DNA of 64,000 bases from Actinomyces provencensis (GTDB lineage: Bacteria; Actinomycetota; Actinomycetes; Actinomycetales; Actinomycetaceae): contig NZ_LT700212.1 in NCBI RefSeq assembly GCF_900155435.1, positions 2,194,951 through 2,258,950 on the forward strand, written 5' to 3'. The notes under the pieces are model-generated. The model saw only the letters and a program-made list of their open reading frames with translations. It had not been told where the DNA came from and ran no database searches. Position 1 is the stretch's first letter, and each line of letters begins with the position of its first letter. A program made the translations under genes and the position numbers. Shown here one piece after another: positions 16,199 to 25,000 of this stretch.

Positions 16199-17361
16199 CC
16201 ATCCACATCGTGATGGGCCCGCCGTGCGCGGGCAAGACCACGTGGATTGCTGAGCAGCGATCCGAGGATGAGCCGGTCGTGGACTACGACGCCCTGGCAC
16301 ACGCCCTGGGGTCCAGCGAGCACCACGACCCGCCCGAAGCGATCGGGCAGGCAGCATTCGCGGCTCGCGTCGCGGCCGTCGCCCGGATCTTCGACGGGGT
16401 CGAAGCCGACGCCTGGGTCATCCAGTCCACGGCCACCGCCGAAAAGATCGACGCCTGGCACGACCAGGGATGCATGTTCCACCTTCTCGACCCGGGCCTG
16501 GACGAGTGCCTCCGCCGTGCTGAGGACGACGACAGGCCCGAGGGCACCGAGGACCGGATCCGCGCCTGGTACGACGACCCGCCCGACGTACCGGACGACG
16601 CCGAGATCATCACCGACCCACCAGAGGAAAAGGGGGCCCCCGTGACCCAGTTCAAGACGAAGGCCTTCAACGTCAAGGCCGCCAGCGAAGAGGACGCGGC
16701 CGCCGGCATCTTCGAGGGGTACGCCGCGGTCTTCGGGAACAAGGACAGCTACGGGGAGATCATCCTCCCCGGCGCTTTCGCTGACTCCCTGGCCACCTAC
16801 GGCAAGGACGGCGCCGGCGTCCCCTGCTACTGGTCCCACCAGGTCAGCGACCCGATGAAGAACATCGGCGTCACCCTGAGCGCCATCGAGGATGACCACG
16901 GGCTGCGCGTGCGCGTCCAGCTCGACCTCGACAACCCGAACGGCGCCTACGTCCACAAGCTCCTCAAGGAGGGGCGCGTCACGCAGATGAGCTTCATGTT
17001 CACCGTCGTGGAGGGCGCGTGGGTGGACAAGGCCGCCGACGAGGGCGGCTCCTACTACGAGCTGCGCAAGCTCAACCTCTGGGAGGTCTCCGTGGTGGCC
17101 CTGGGCGCCAACCAGGAGACCGAGATCATCTCCGTCAAGACGGCCCTCGACCTCGTCGAGGACGACACCGACGGTCACAAGCCACCCGAGGACGCCAAGG
17201 GCGCTCGCGGGTCTGGAGAAGCAGGCGACACCGGTGAGGAACCGAAGTCGGCCAACGCGGAGGAGCCGGGGACGGCCAACGCGGAGGAGCCGGAAGAGGT
17301 CAAGCAGGGATCTGTCGAGTCTGCTCGCGCCATCATCACTGCCCTGGAGATCGGGGCCTGA
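16195..17361 (+). CDS. P-loop kinase-like domain fused to HK97-type prohead protease
   Basis: The ATG at 16195 overlaps the portal stop. Residues 1 to about 149 are a small P-loop domain (Walker A GPPCAGKTTW at 8-17, an Asp-Tyr-Asp-Ala-Leu strand, and a lid Arg region) like polynucleotide-kinase or zeta-type ATPases. From residue 150 comes a U35/HK97 prohead protease: Gly-Tyr-Ala-Ala-Val-Phe-Gly-Asn, catalytic His215 in YWSHQ and Ser266 in Gln-Met-Ser-Phe-Met-Phe. An in-frame GTG at 16642 after an AGGAAAAGGGGG site could make the protease alone. The C terminus is an acidic repetitive tail with Asn-Ala-Glu-Glu-Pro repeats, possibly a scaffold. Confidence 0.82.
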   Translation: MTIHIVMGPPCAGKTTWIAEQRSEDEPVVDYDALAHALGSSEHHDPPEAIGQAAFAARVAAVARIFDGVEADAWVIQSTATAEKIDAWHDQGCMFHLLDPGLDECLRRAEDDDRPEGTEDRIRAWYDDPPDVPDDAEIITDPPEEKGAPVTQFKTKAFNVKAASEEDAAAGIFEGYAAVFGNKDSYGEIILPGAFADSLATYGKDGAGVPCYWSHQVSDPMKNIGVTLSAIEDDHGLRVRVQLDLDNPNGAYVHKLLKEGRVTQMSFMFTVVEGAWVDKAADEGGSYYELRKLNLWEVSVVALGANQETEIISVKTALDLVEDDTDGHKPPEDAKGARGSGEAGDTGEEPKSANAEEPGTANAEEPEEVKQGSVESARAIITALEIGA

Positions 17362-17384
17362 TTCTCCGGAAGGGAGACATCACA

Positions 17385-18608
17385 ATGGGCAACTCGCTCA
17401 TGGAGCAGAGGGATCTGCTCATCAAGGAAGCGAAGGGGATCCTGGACGCCGCGAAGTCGGCGGCCCGGGATCTCGACACCAGCGAGGTCAAGCGCATCGA
17501 CGAGATCGCGTCCTCGGTGAAGGAGATGAACGCGAAGGTCGAGGCACACTCCAAGGCTCAGTCGCTCATCGACTCCTTCGGTGTGAAGGACACCGAGGAG
17601 TTCCGCAAGAAGAACGCCTTCGGCATGACGCTGGGCGAGCACTTCAAGGATGCTGTCGACCTGTCCCACCTGAAGTCGAACATGACCTCTCAGGCGGCGG
17701 TCGTCTCGGCGCCCGAGTACAAGGCGGCCACGGACACCCACCAGGTGCCGACGTCGCCCGCACACCTGATCCTGCCCGACATCGACCGCAACATCGTGCG
17801 CCCCTTCCAGGAGCGCCTGTGGGTGTCGGACTGGCTGCTGGCCGGGACCATCGCCTCGAACGCGCTGATCTACTTCGTCGAGAAGATCACCGGTGCCGTC
17901 GAGGGTGACTTCGCGACCGTCGCGGAGGAGGGGAAGATTCCCCAGCTCCACTTCGGTGGGTACGACGAGGTCACTGAGGTCCTGCGCAAGGTCGCGGGCC
18001 TCATCAAGGTCACCCGGGAGATGCTCGACGACGCCGACTTCGTCGTCACGGAGATCAACTCCCGGCTCCTGCGTCGCCTCGCCATCCGCGAGGAAGCGCT
18101 GCTGCTCAACGGTGACGGCACCGGCACCAACCCGCTGGGCCTCCTGAACCGTCCGGGTCTGCAGACCATGACCACCACGAGCGCCGCCCTGGCCGACAAC
18201 CTGTACAAGGCCATCGACCAGGTCGAGCTGGTCACGGGGTTCACCGCTGACGCGGTGGTCATCAACCCGAGCGACTACCAGAAGCTGCGCCTCGCCAAGG
18301 ATGGGAACGGTCAGTACATCGCTGGCGGCCCTTTCCAGGGTCAGTACGGCAACGGCGCGGTCCTCATCGAACCGCCCATCTGGGGCAAGACGGTCATCAA
18401 GACCTCGGCGGTGCCCGCGGGCACGATCCTCACGGGCGCATCCGATGCGGCCACCGTCTACCGCAAGGGCGGCATCGAGGTCGAGACGTCGTTCGAGAAC
18501 AGCGACGACTTCGAGCACGACCGCGTGTCCATCAAGGCGCGTGAGCGTCTCGCCATGGCGGTGCGCGTGCCGGCCGCCTTCGTCAAGGTCACCGTCGACG
18601 ACGCCTGA
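17385..18608 (+). CDS. major capsid protein (HK97 fold)
   Basis: The 407-aa protein has an N-terminal helical delta domain of about 100 residues, likely removed by the upstream protease, then the HK97 fold core: Ile-Val-Arg-Pro-Phe-Gln-Glu-Arg-Leu-Trp-Val, Glu-x-Thr-Glu-Val-Leu-Arg-Lys-Val-Ala-Gly-Leu-Ile-Lys-Val-Thr, and Leu-Leu-Asn-Gly-Asp-Gly-Thr-Gly. It comes after an AAGGGAGACATCACAATG start. It forms the icosahedral head. Confidence 0.93.
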   Translation: MGNSLMEQRDLLIKEAKGILDAAKSAARDLDTSEVKRIDEIASSVKEMNAKVEAHSKAQSLIDSFGVKDTEEFRKKNAFGMTLGEHFKDAVDLSHLKSNMTSQAAVVSAPEYKAATDTHQVPTSPAHLILPDIDRNIVRPFQERLWVSDWLLAGTIASNALIYFVEKITGAVEGDFATVAEEGKIPQLHFGGYDEVTEVLRKVAGLIKVTREMLDDADFVVTEINSRLLRRLAIREEALLLNGDGTGTNPLGLLNRPGLQTMTTTSAALADNLYKAIDQVELVTGFTADAVVINPSDYQKLRLAKDGNGQYIAGGPFQGQYGNGAVLIEPPIWGKTVIKTSAVPAGTILTGASDAATVYRKGGIEVETSFENSDDFEHDRVSIKARERLAMAVRVPAAFVKVTVDDA

Positions 18609-18708
18609 CCTACCTGGCGGTGTCGGGCATTCCAGGGGCTCTCCGTCGAGGGTTCCTTCCTCGTGCCCGGCACCGCCTTCGGTACCCCTGCCCTGAAAGG
18701 AGCAGATC

Positions 18709-19020
18709 GTGGCACAGAAGCTTGTCCAGGCGACGCGCATGGTGCATGGCGTCGTCTCAACGTTCCAGGTGACCCAGGCGACCTACGACGAGTGGGAGGC
18801 TGCGGGCCTCCTGTATCCCGGCGTGGTCAAGACCGAGGTTCCGGAGGAACCGCCGGCCGATCCGCCGGCCGACCCCGAGGACCCGCCCGCTGACCCGTCG
18901 GCCGACCCCGAGGACCCGCCCGCCGATCCGCCCGCCGACCCGGCGCCGGCACCCAAGAAGCGGGCCACACGCAAGAAGGCATCCGATGACGACGCCACCA
19001 CCGATCCTGCAGAAGCCTGA
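18709..19020 (+). CDS. small protein with Pro-Ala-Asp-Pro repeats
   Basis: The GTG at 18709 follows an AAAGGAGC ribosome site. The first 45 residues form a short folded part (Ala-Thr-Arg-Met-Val-His-Gly, then Tyr-Asp-Glu-Trp-Glu-Ala-Ala-Gly-Leu). From about residue 46 to 82 it is a repetitive Asp-Pro-Pro-Ala-Asp-Pro linker, followed by a Lys/Arg patch. Encoded between capsid and connector, it may be a minor head or decoration protein; I do not recognise it. The stop lies inside the next gene. Confidence 0.55.
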   Translation: MAQKLVQATRMVHGVVSTFQVTQATYDEWEAAGLLYPGVVKTEVPEEPPADPPADPEDPPADPSADPEDPPADPPADPAPAPKKRATRKKASDDDATTDPAEA

Positions 19021-19519
19021 CCTCAAGGCGGACCAGGACAGTGCCCTCGCAGCAGCGCATGGAGCGATCCGCCGCTACTGCGGGTGGCACGTCGCCCCCT
19101 CCATCACCGAGACTCTCACCCTCAACGGCAACGGTGGGAGCACGATCCTCCTCCCCTCCAAGCACGTCACCGCCGTCACCGAGGTCCTCATCGAGGATCA
19201 GGACGCCACGGCGCTCGCGGACTGGGGTGAGGAGGGGACGCTGGAGCTGCTCGGCCGACGTCGGTTCCCGCGTCGGCGCCGATCGGTGAAGGTCACCATG
19301 ACCCACGGATACCCATCGGACGAGGTCCCGGAGATCGCGGATCTGATCCGCACCCTGGCGGCCCGGTCGATCGTCCCGGCGTCGGACAAGGTGCAGCGCG
19401 CGGCGGGCCCATTCTCTGAGCGTCGGCAGGCCCGATCGGACGGCCTCCTCGGCGGTCTCGGCCTGTTCGAGTCGGAGAAGGAGCAGCTCGCTCCCTACCG
19501 CCTCAACTGGGGGGTGTGA
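18986..19519 (+). CDS. head-tail connector protein
   Basis: The 177-aa protein has the shape of gp6-type adaptors of HK97-like phages: an N-terminal helical part with Ala-Ile-Arg-Arg-Tyr-Cys-Gly-Trp-His-Val, then a beta segment (Gly-Gly-Ser-Thr-Ile-Leu-Leu-Pro), a Met-Thr-His-Gly-Tyr-Pro strand typical of the family and a helical end. It would bind the portal. It overlaps the upstream gene by 35 bases. Confidence 0.75.
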   Translation: MTTPPPILQKPDLKADQDSALAAAHGAIRRYCGWHVAPSITETLTLNGNGGSTILLPSKHVTAVTEVLIEDQDATALADWGEEGTLELLGRRRFPRRRRSVKVTMTHGYPSDEVPEIADLIRTLAARSIVPASDKVQRAAGPFSERRQARSDGLLGGLGLFESEKEQLAPYRLNWGV

Positions 19520-19522
19520 GTC

Positions 19523-19885
19523 GTGGAGTTCGAGTTCCCAGCGACACTGGTCCGCCTGCGCCGTACGTTCGTCAGGTCGCCCAACGGCAACGCTCAGCGT
19601 CGTGCCGACTGGGACGATCCAGCGTGGCCACCCGAAGAGGTGGCCATTGAAGGTGGGGCGATCGGACCGTCCAGCTCCCAGCGGGTGGTGACGATCGGCC
19701 GCGAGCAGGTCACCACGTCGGTCTCACTCCTCACTGAGGTCGACCCGCCCATCCAGGTGGGGGACCGGATCCGGGAGCCATCCGGCGCCCTGTGGGATGT
19801 CGTCGGCCAGCCGCTCTCCTACCGGAGCCCGTTCGACGGGTGGGCGGCCGGCGCGGAGACGCCACTCGTCGAGACCAGGGGGTGA
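19523..19885 (+). CDS. head closure or head-tail joining protein
   Basis: The 120-aa beta-rich protein starts with GTG and contains Val-Gly-Asp-Arg-Ile-Arg-Glu-Pro-Ser-Gly-Ala-Leu-Trp-Asp-Val-Val-Gly, like the stopper proteins (SPP1 gp16 class). Its place in the usual neck gene order (connector, stopper, gp10-like, terminator) supports the call more than the sequence does. Confidence 0.65.
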   Translation: MEFEFPATLVRLRRTFVRSPNGNAQRRADWDDPAWPPEEVAIEGGAIGPSSSQRVVTIGREQVTTSVSLLTEVDPPIQVGDRIREPSGALWDVVGQPLSYRSPFDGWAAGAETPLVETRG

Positions 19886-19889
19886 TCCC

Positions 19890-20192
19890 ATGCCAAGGGG
19901 AACCGCTTCCGTGAAGGTCGACCTCTCCGGCATGGAGTCGTTCCTGGACGATGTCGGCCACTCTGGCGCGGTCGAGATGCTCGTGGACTCCGTTGCCCGC
20001 GACGTGATGGCTGAAGCGAAGCTCTCCGCGCCGGTCAAGACCGGCGACTACCAGCGTTCGATCCACGTCGAGACCGTCAGAACCCGGCACCGCACCGTCG
20101 CGAAGGTCGTCGCTGACGTGCCTCATGCGCTCGTGGTGGAGGCCCGGACCGGGAACCTGGCGCGGGCCCTGAAGAGGGCGAAGCGCCGATGA
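19890..20192 (+). CDS. HK97 gp10-like neck protein, 100 aa
   Basis: I start it at the ATG at 19890. It contains Val-Lys-Thr-Gly-Asp-Tyr-Gln-Arg-Ser-Ile, matching the Thr-Gly-x-Leu/Tyr-Arg-x-Ser-Ile element of HK97 gp10 tail-component proteins, then a His-Ala-Leu-Val-Val-Glu strand and a basic end. It sits between the stopper and the tail terminator. The upstream open frame is not needed. Confidence 0.7.
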   Translation: MPRGTASVKVDLSGMESFLDDVGHSGAVEMLVDSVARDVMAEAKLSAPVKTGDYQRSIHVETVRTRHRTVAKVVADVPHALVVEARTGNLARALKRAKRR

Positions 20193-20587
20193 ACCAGACG
20201 GGATCGACGTTCGGTGACACCGCTGGTTGGCTGGCGGACTACCTGGCCGCCCTCGTCCCCGACGTCGCTGTGGACACGCGTTTCCCCGACGTGGAGTCGC
20301 CGCCCGCCCGATGGGTAGCGGTGCGTGACGACGGCACGACGAGGGCGTCTGTGGCGACCGGGATCTTCTCTGGTGGCCTCACCTGTCGGGGCCGCACGGA
20401 GGACGACACGAAGGCGCTCGCCAAGGAGGTCGCTGAGGTCATCGAGGCGGCTCCGCTCGACCCGACCACGCCCGTGGTCGCTGTGCCGGACATGCAGTGG
20501 CCCTGGCCTCTGCAGGACGACACCTACGGGGTCCTGGGGTACATGCCCCTGAGCCTCACCATCATCGCTCAACAGATCACCCCATGA
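20189..20587 (+). CDS. tail terminator-like protein
   Basis: The start overlaps the previous stop. The 132-aa protein has an alpha/beta layout with Trp-Leu-Ala-Asp-Tyr-Leu, a Val-Ala-Val-Asp-Thr-Arg-Phe-Pro strand and a Val-Leu-Gly-Tyr-Met-Pro-Leu-Ser-Leu-Thr-Ile final strand, as in tail completion proteins. Its position immediately before the major tail gene is typical. Confidence 0.65.
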   Translation: MNQTGSTFGDTAGWLADYLAALVPDVAVDTRFPDVESPPARWVAVRDDGTTRASVATGIFSGGLTCRGRTEDDTKALAKEVAEVIEAAPLDPTTPVVAVPDMQWPWPLQDDTYGVLGYMPLSLTIIAQQITP

Positions 20588-20609
20588 CGGGTGAGGAGAG
20601 GAAGCAATC

Positions 20610-21197
20610 ATGGCTGCAGATGCTGCAGGCAACGACCTCGGTGCCGTCTTCATTCCGGTCACGGGGAACATCGCGATCGCGCCGTTCGGGACGGCAGTGC
20701 CGTCACCGGCGGATGGCGCGAAGGCGACGGTGACGCTCGCTGAGGTCTTCGAGAAGCTGGGCCTGTTCGCTGAGGACGGCGGCTTCGAGTGGACGGAGGA
20801 GGCGTCGGGTGACCCGATCGTGTTCTTCCAGCAGGGGTACTCGATCCCGTCCGGCGAGGCGAACGTCCAGGTGGTCGTCAAGCTCGCCGAGACGTCTCGC
20901 AAGAACCTGGAGACGGTGCGCGGCACGAAGTTCGACGCGAACAACCACACGATCGTGGACGCGTCGGGCAACCCGCTCCAGTATGTGGTGTGGACTGAGG
21001 AGATCGCGAAGAACGGCAACATCCGCCGCCGTGCCTGCGAGAACGCGACCGTGGCCTCCTGGAAGGAGGACAAGGACGAGCGTGGCACCGTCAAGGGCAT
21101 CGAGGTGACCTGGACGTTCAAGGAGGCCGCGGGGCATCCCAGTGGCCAGTTCCACGAGTGGTTCCTGACCCCCGCGGACCTCACCCCCGCTCCCTGA
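20610..21197 (+). CDS. major tail protein
   Basis: The 195-aa beta-rich protein (Val-Lys-Leu-Ala-Glu-Thr-Ser and Lys-Gly-Ile-Glu-Val-Thr-Trp-Thr-Phe-Lys) ahead of the frameshift-linked chaperones and tape measure is the tail tube subunit by position and size. A GAGGAGAGGAAG ribosome site lies before the ATG, strong as expected for an abundant protein. A 14-bp perfect hairpin directly follows the gene. Confidence 0.82.
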   Translation: MAADAAGNDLGAVFIPVTGNIAIAPFGTAVPSPADGAKATVTLAEVFEKLGLFAEDGGFEWTEEASGDPIVFFQQGYSIPSGEANVQVVVKLAETSRKNLETVRGTKFDANNHTIVDASGNPLQYVVWTEEIAKNGNIRRRACENATVASWKEDKDERGTVKGIEVTWTFKEAAGHPSGQFHEWFLTPADLTPAP

Positions 21198-21206
21198 CCC
21201 ATGGTC

Positions 21207-21245
21207 GTCGCCCCCGCCCGAGCGGTCCTCCCGGGCGGGGGCGAC
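21207..21245 (+). terminator. strong hairpin after major tail gene
   Basis: GTCGCCCCCGCCCG (21207-21220) pairs perfectly with CGGGCGGGGGCGAC (21232-21245) around an 11-base loop. There is no T-run, so it may act as an mRNA stabiliser or partial terminator that raises the ratio of tail tube protein over downstream tail genes. It lies ten bases after the major tail stop codon. Confidence 0.6.
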
Positions 21246-21297
21246 TCACATCCGGAGGACCGCCACTCATCCATCTCTCGATCATGGAGGACCAACC

Positions 21298-21657
21298 ATG
21301 GCCACCACCCGTAAGCCCACCACTACCCGCCGCCCAGCCGCTCGCACGAAGCCAAAGGCCGCACCGAAGCCGAAGACATTCGTCACCGCCGATGACGTCC
21401 TCCACTGGACGGCGTCCGACGGCACGGAAGTCGCCATCAGCTTGCGATGCAAGACGAAGGTGTTCCGCGAACTGGAGAACCTCAACGACCTCGGTGCCTT
21501 CTTCCGATTCCTCGACGCGATCGGGGATGAGAAGACCGCCGCCCAGGTGGACGAGCTCGACATCCTCGACACCACGCAGCTGGTCGAAGAGTGGGGCGAC
21601 GCCCTCGCCGAGCGCGTGAGCCGAGCGATCGGGCAGCCGGTCACCGCGGGGGAATGA
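21298..21657 (+). CDS. tail assembly chaperone, upstream frame
   Basis: The 119-aa protein begins with a basic Thr/Lys/Pro/Ala stretch and continues as a helical domain with Cys-Lys-Thr-Lys-Val-Phe-Arg-Glu-Leu and Gln-Leu-Val-Glu-Glu-Trp-Gly-Asp, as in lambda gpG-type chaperones of siphoviruses. Its last codons contain GGGGGAA (21648-21654), a likely slippery site leading into the next frame. It lies directly before the tape measure locus. Confidence 0.82.
   Translation: MATTRKPTTTRRPAARTKPKAAPKPKTFVTADDVLHWTASDGTEVAISLRCKTKVFRELENLNDLGAFFRFLDAIGDEKTAAQVDELDILDTTQLVEEWGDALAERVSRAIGQPVTAGE
21648..21654 (+). promoter_or_regulatory. putative -1 ribosomal frameshift site GGGGGAA
   Basis: The heptamer is read as GCG-GGG-GAA-TGA in the upstream frame. 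A -1 slip keeps perfect pairing at GGG and changes GAA to GGA, and then runs into the second chaperone frame. Location at the very end of the gpG-like gene, as in most siphoviruses, is the main support. An alternative is plain ATGA restart at 21654. Confidence 0.5.
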
Positions 21658-22073
21658 GGGGCGAGCTCCAGCTCGCCTTCACACATGAGACCCAGCTCGC
21701 TCTCGACCTCCGCGCGATCTTCCGAATGGAGACCGCGGACCTCCTCCGCGCGGACGTGACGACGGGTGTCGTCGTCGTCCACCGCCTGCTCTGGGACACC
21801 GGGACCATGCTCGGCGCCCGAGTGGCGGGATACTCGCAGCCTCTCTCGCAGGGTGACGTCTTCGCCCTCGCGGCCCACGCGGCAGCAATCAACGACGGCA
21901 GGCCGAAGAACTCGAAGCCCGTCATCCCGATGTGGCCATGGCCTGACCCGGACGAGAAGAAGCGGACCAAGCCTGCCCAGGACGTGACGCCCGAAGAGCG
22001 GCGTCGCCTCCGCGAGCAGCTCGACAGGTACTCGGCAATCCCGGGTGCACAGGAGGACGGAGGCGAGTCCTGA
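21654..22073 (+). CDS. tail assembly chaperone, second frame (gpT-like)
   Basis: This 139-residue frame lies at -1 relative to the upstream chaperone and ends at the tape measure start (TGATG at 22072). It is probably made as the C-terminal part of a frameshift product; the ATG at 21654, overlapping the upstream stop as ATGA, would also allow independent translation. It is helical and contains Asp-Val-Phe-Ala-Leu-Ala-Ala-His and a basic C terminus rich in Arg, fitting gpGT-type proteins. Confidence 0.7.
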   Translation: MRGELQLAFTHETQLALDLRAIFRMETADLLRADVTTGVVVVHRLLWDTGTMLGARVAGYSQPLSQGDVFALAAHAAAINDGRPKNSKPVIPMWPWPDPDEKKRTKPAQDVTPEERRRLREQLDRYSAIPGAQEDGGES

Positions 22074-25000
22074 TGGCAGATCGAATTGTCGGCACCGCGG
22101 CCGTGAGCGTGTTCCCCACCTTCAAGGGCGTTCGTGCGAACACCCAGAAGGAGGCCACGGCCGCGGGCCGGCAGTTCGGTGAGCGGTTCACCAAGAGCGC
22201 CGGGAACTCCTCGAAGTCACTCTCAGAGAAGGTCCTCACCCCCTTCAAGTCCGGCGTCTCCAAGGCCGCCAAGGCACTCTCCGACGCTCGCCTGAAGCAG
22301 GCTGACGCCGCGGGCAAGGTGGCTGTCGCAGAGCAGAAGCTCGTCGAAGTCACCGCCCGCTACGGGGAGGGGTCCTCCCAGCAGCTGCGAGCCACCCAGC
22401 AGCTGGAGAAGGCCCAGCGGGACCTCGCGACCGCTGAGTCGAACACCCAAGTCGCTTCCTCCCGACTCTCCGAGGCGCAGGAGCGCCTCAAGGTCGCCAC
22501 CCTCGAAACGCAGTCCGCAACGAGCCGCCTCGCCTCGAAGGTCAAGGCAGCCGGTCGTGACTTCAAGTCAGGGTTCAACAGCCTCGACGCCGGGAAGGAT
22601 GCTGCCACCGGGCTGTCGGGGGCGTTCGGGAGCCTCGTCGGATCGGTCTCTCGCGCTGCGCGGGGTATCCCGACTGAGATCGGCAAGACCTTCGCCCAGG
22701 TCGCCTCCGGGGTCGGCACCGAGCTCGGTCGCCTAGGCACCCAGGTCATGTCCTGGGGCGCTCAGGTCGCCGCCAAGACGGCGCTGGCCCTCATGCCGAT
22801 CAGGATGCGAGTCGCCTCCATGGCGACCTCCGTCGGCCAGACTCTCGGCCGCATCGGGGCGACCATCGCGAAACCCTTCGTCGCGGCCAGCGAGCGCGTC
22901 GGCAAGGTCGCCCAGACGATCGGCTCCTCCGTGGCCGGCGGACTCCGCTCTGCCCGAGCTCACGTCTCCGACTTCGCGACGTCCGTCGGTGACACCATGT
23001 CCCGGGCCGCCTCGAGGGCGACCGATCCCTTCGTGCGCTTCGGCAAGCAGGTCGGCGACGTCCTCGGCCGCGCCCGCACCAAGGCCACGGACACCGCATC
23101 CTCCATCGGAACGACATTCGCCCGGCTCGGCACCCGACTGGCCAGCCCGTTCGTCAGCTTCGGACGCAAGGTCGGAGGCTTCCTCTCACCGGCCGTCGCT
23201 GCCGTCTCATCCCGAGTCAGCTCCATGGCCACCGCCGCGGCCCTAGGTGCCGAGCGCATGGGCCAGGCCATCACCAAGCCCTTCCAGGGACTCGGCTCCC
23301 GCATCGGCGCACACCTCGGCCCCGTCGGCACAGCCGTCGGCGCGCTCGCGGGCAAGCTCGGCCCCGCGGTCGGGTCTGGCGTGTCCTCCATGGTGGGCCG
23401 CTTCGCGTCGGGCATGTCGTCCATGGTGCAGGCCGCGGGGCGTGGGGTCGCCTCGGTCACCTCCGCTCTTGCCAATGGCCTGTCGGGCCCGGCAACAGCA
23501 GTCGTGTCAGCAGCGGCTGCAGGGATCGGGGTGGCCCTCACCAAGGGCTTCTCCCGGCTGACGTCACTGGACACGGCTCAGGCGAAGCTGCGTGGTCTCG
23601 GCAACGACGCGTCCACGGTCGACAAGATCATGGCGTCGGCCCAGAAGTCCGTGAAGGGGACAGCCTTCGGGCTGGACGAGGCTGCGACCACCGCGGCGGG
23701 CGCTGTGGCGGCCGGTATCAAGCCTGGGGAGGCCCTGGACAAGGTCCTCTCGACCGTCGCGAACTCGGCGGCAGCAACGGGTCGGCCAATGTCGGAGATG
23801 GGTGCGATCTTCAACAAGGTCGCCACCTCCGGCAAGGCCTACACCGACGACATCCGCCAGGTCGCCGATTCTGGTCTCCCGATCTGGCAGAAGCTTGCCG
23901 ACGCCATGGGGGTCACGACCGACGAGGCCCAGAAGATGGCCTCGGAAGGGAAGATCAGCTTCGAGCAATTCCGGGCGGCTGCGGAGTCCGCCGCGGGCAC
24001 GGTGGCGACCGAGATGGGCACTACGGTGCCCGGGGCCTTCAAGAACACGATGGCCTCCCTCGGACGCATCGGGGCGAACCTCCTGTCGGGGATCTACCCG
24101 AAGATTGCTCCTCTCCTGCAGGCCATCATGACGGCCCTGGGGCCCGTCGAAGACAAGGCGAAGGCTCTCGGCGAGGTCATCGGGGCGAAGCTGGGCCCGG
24201 TGCTCGACCGGATCACGACGTCGATCTCGAAGCTGGGCGAGGGCTCCGGCGGGCTGGTCTCCAAGCTGTCCGGGCTCACGGGTGGTATCGCACCCCTGGC
24301 GGGTGCGTTCATCGCGCTGGGCACAGGTGGCCTGTCGGGAGTGCTCGCAAAGCTTGGTCCCCTGGCGAAGCTCCTGCCCGGGGTCGGTTCGGCGGCGAAG
24401 CTCCTCTCGGGCCCGATCGGTCTCTTGGTCGGAGCTTTCGCTGGACTCGTGGCTACAAGCCCCGAGCTGCAGGGCGCGCTGGGTGGCCTCGTGTCTGGAG
24501 TGTTCTCGACTCTGGGGACCATCGTTCAGTCCCTGCAGCCAGTGTTCTCTCAGCTGATGACGTCCCTCACGGGTGTCGGGTCCGTGATCGCCGGGGTCCT
24601 GGCCCAGTCGATCATGCAGCTCACGCCAGTCCTGACGATGGTCCTCTCCGTCGTGGGGAGCCTCGTCGCGCAGATCCTGCCGATGCTGCTACCGGTGCTG
24701 GGCCAGATCGCCATGGTGATCGCCCAGGTCCTGCCGATCCTCGTGCAGGTCGTGCTGGCGATCCTCCCGCCACTCATGGCCGTGGTGCAGGCCCTCATCC
24801 CCGTGATCATGCAGGTGGTGGCGGCGGTCCTCCAGATCATCTCCGCGATCCTGCCCCTCCTACCGCCGATCGCGCAGCTGATCGGCGCGCTCCTGCCGCC
24901 CCTGGTGGCGCTGTTCGCGGCGGTCTTGCCGCCCGTGATCGCTCTGGCCTCGGCGATCATCTCCAACCTCATGCCCGTCATCATGGGGCTGCTGAACATC

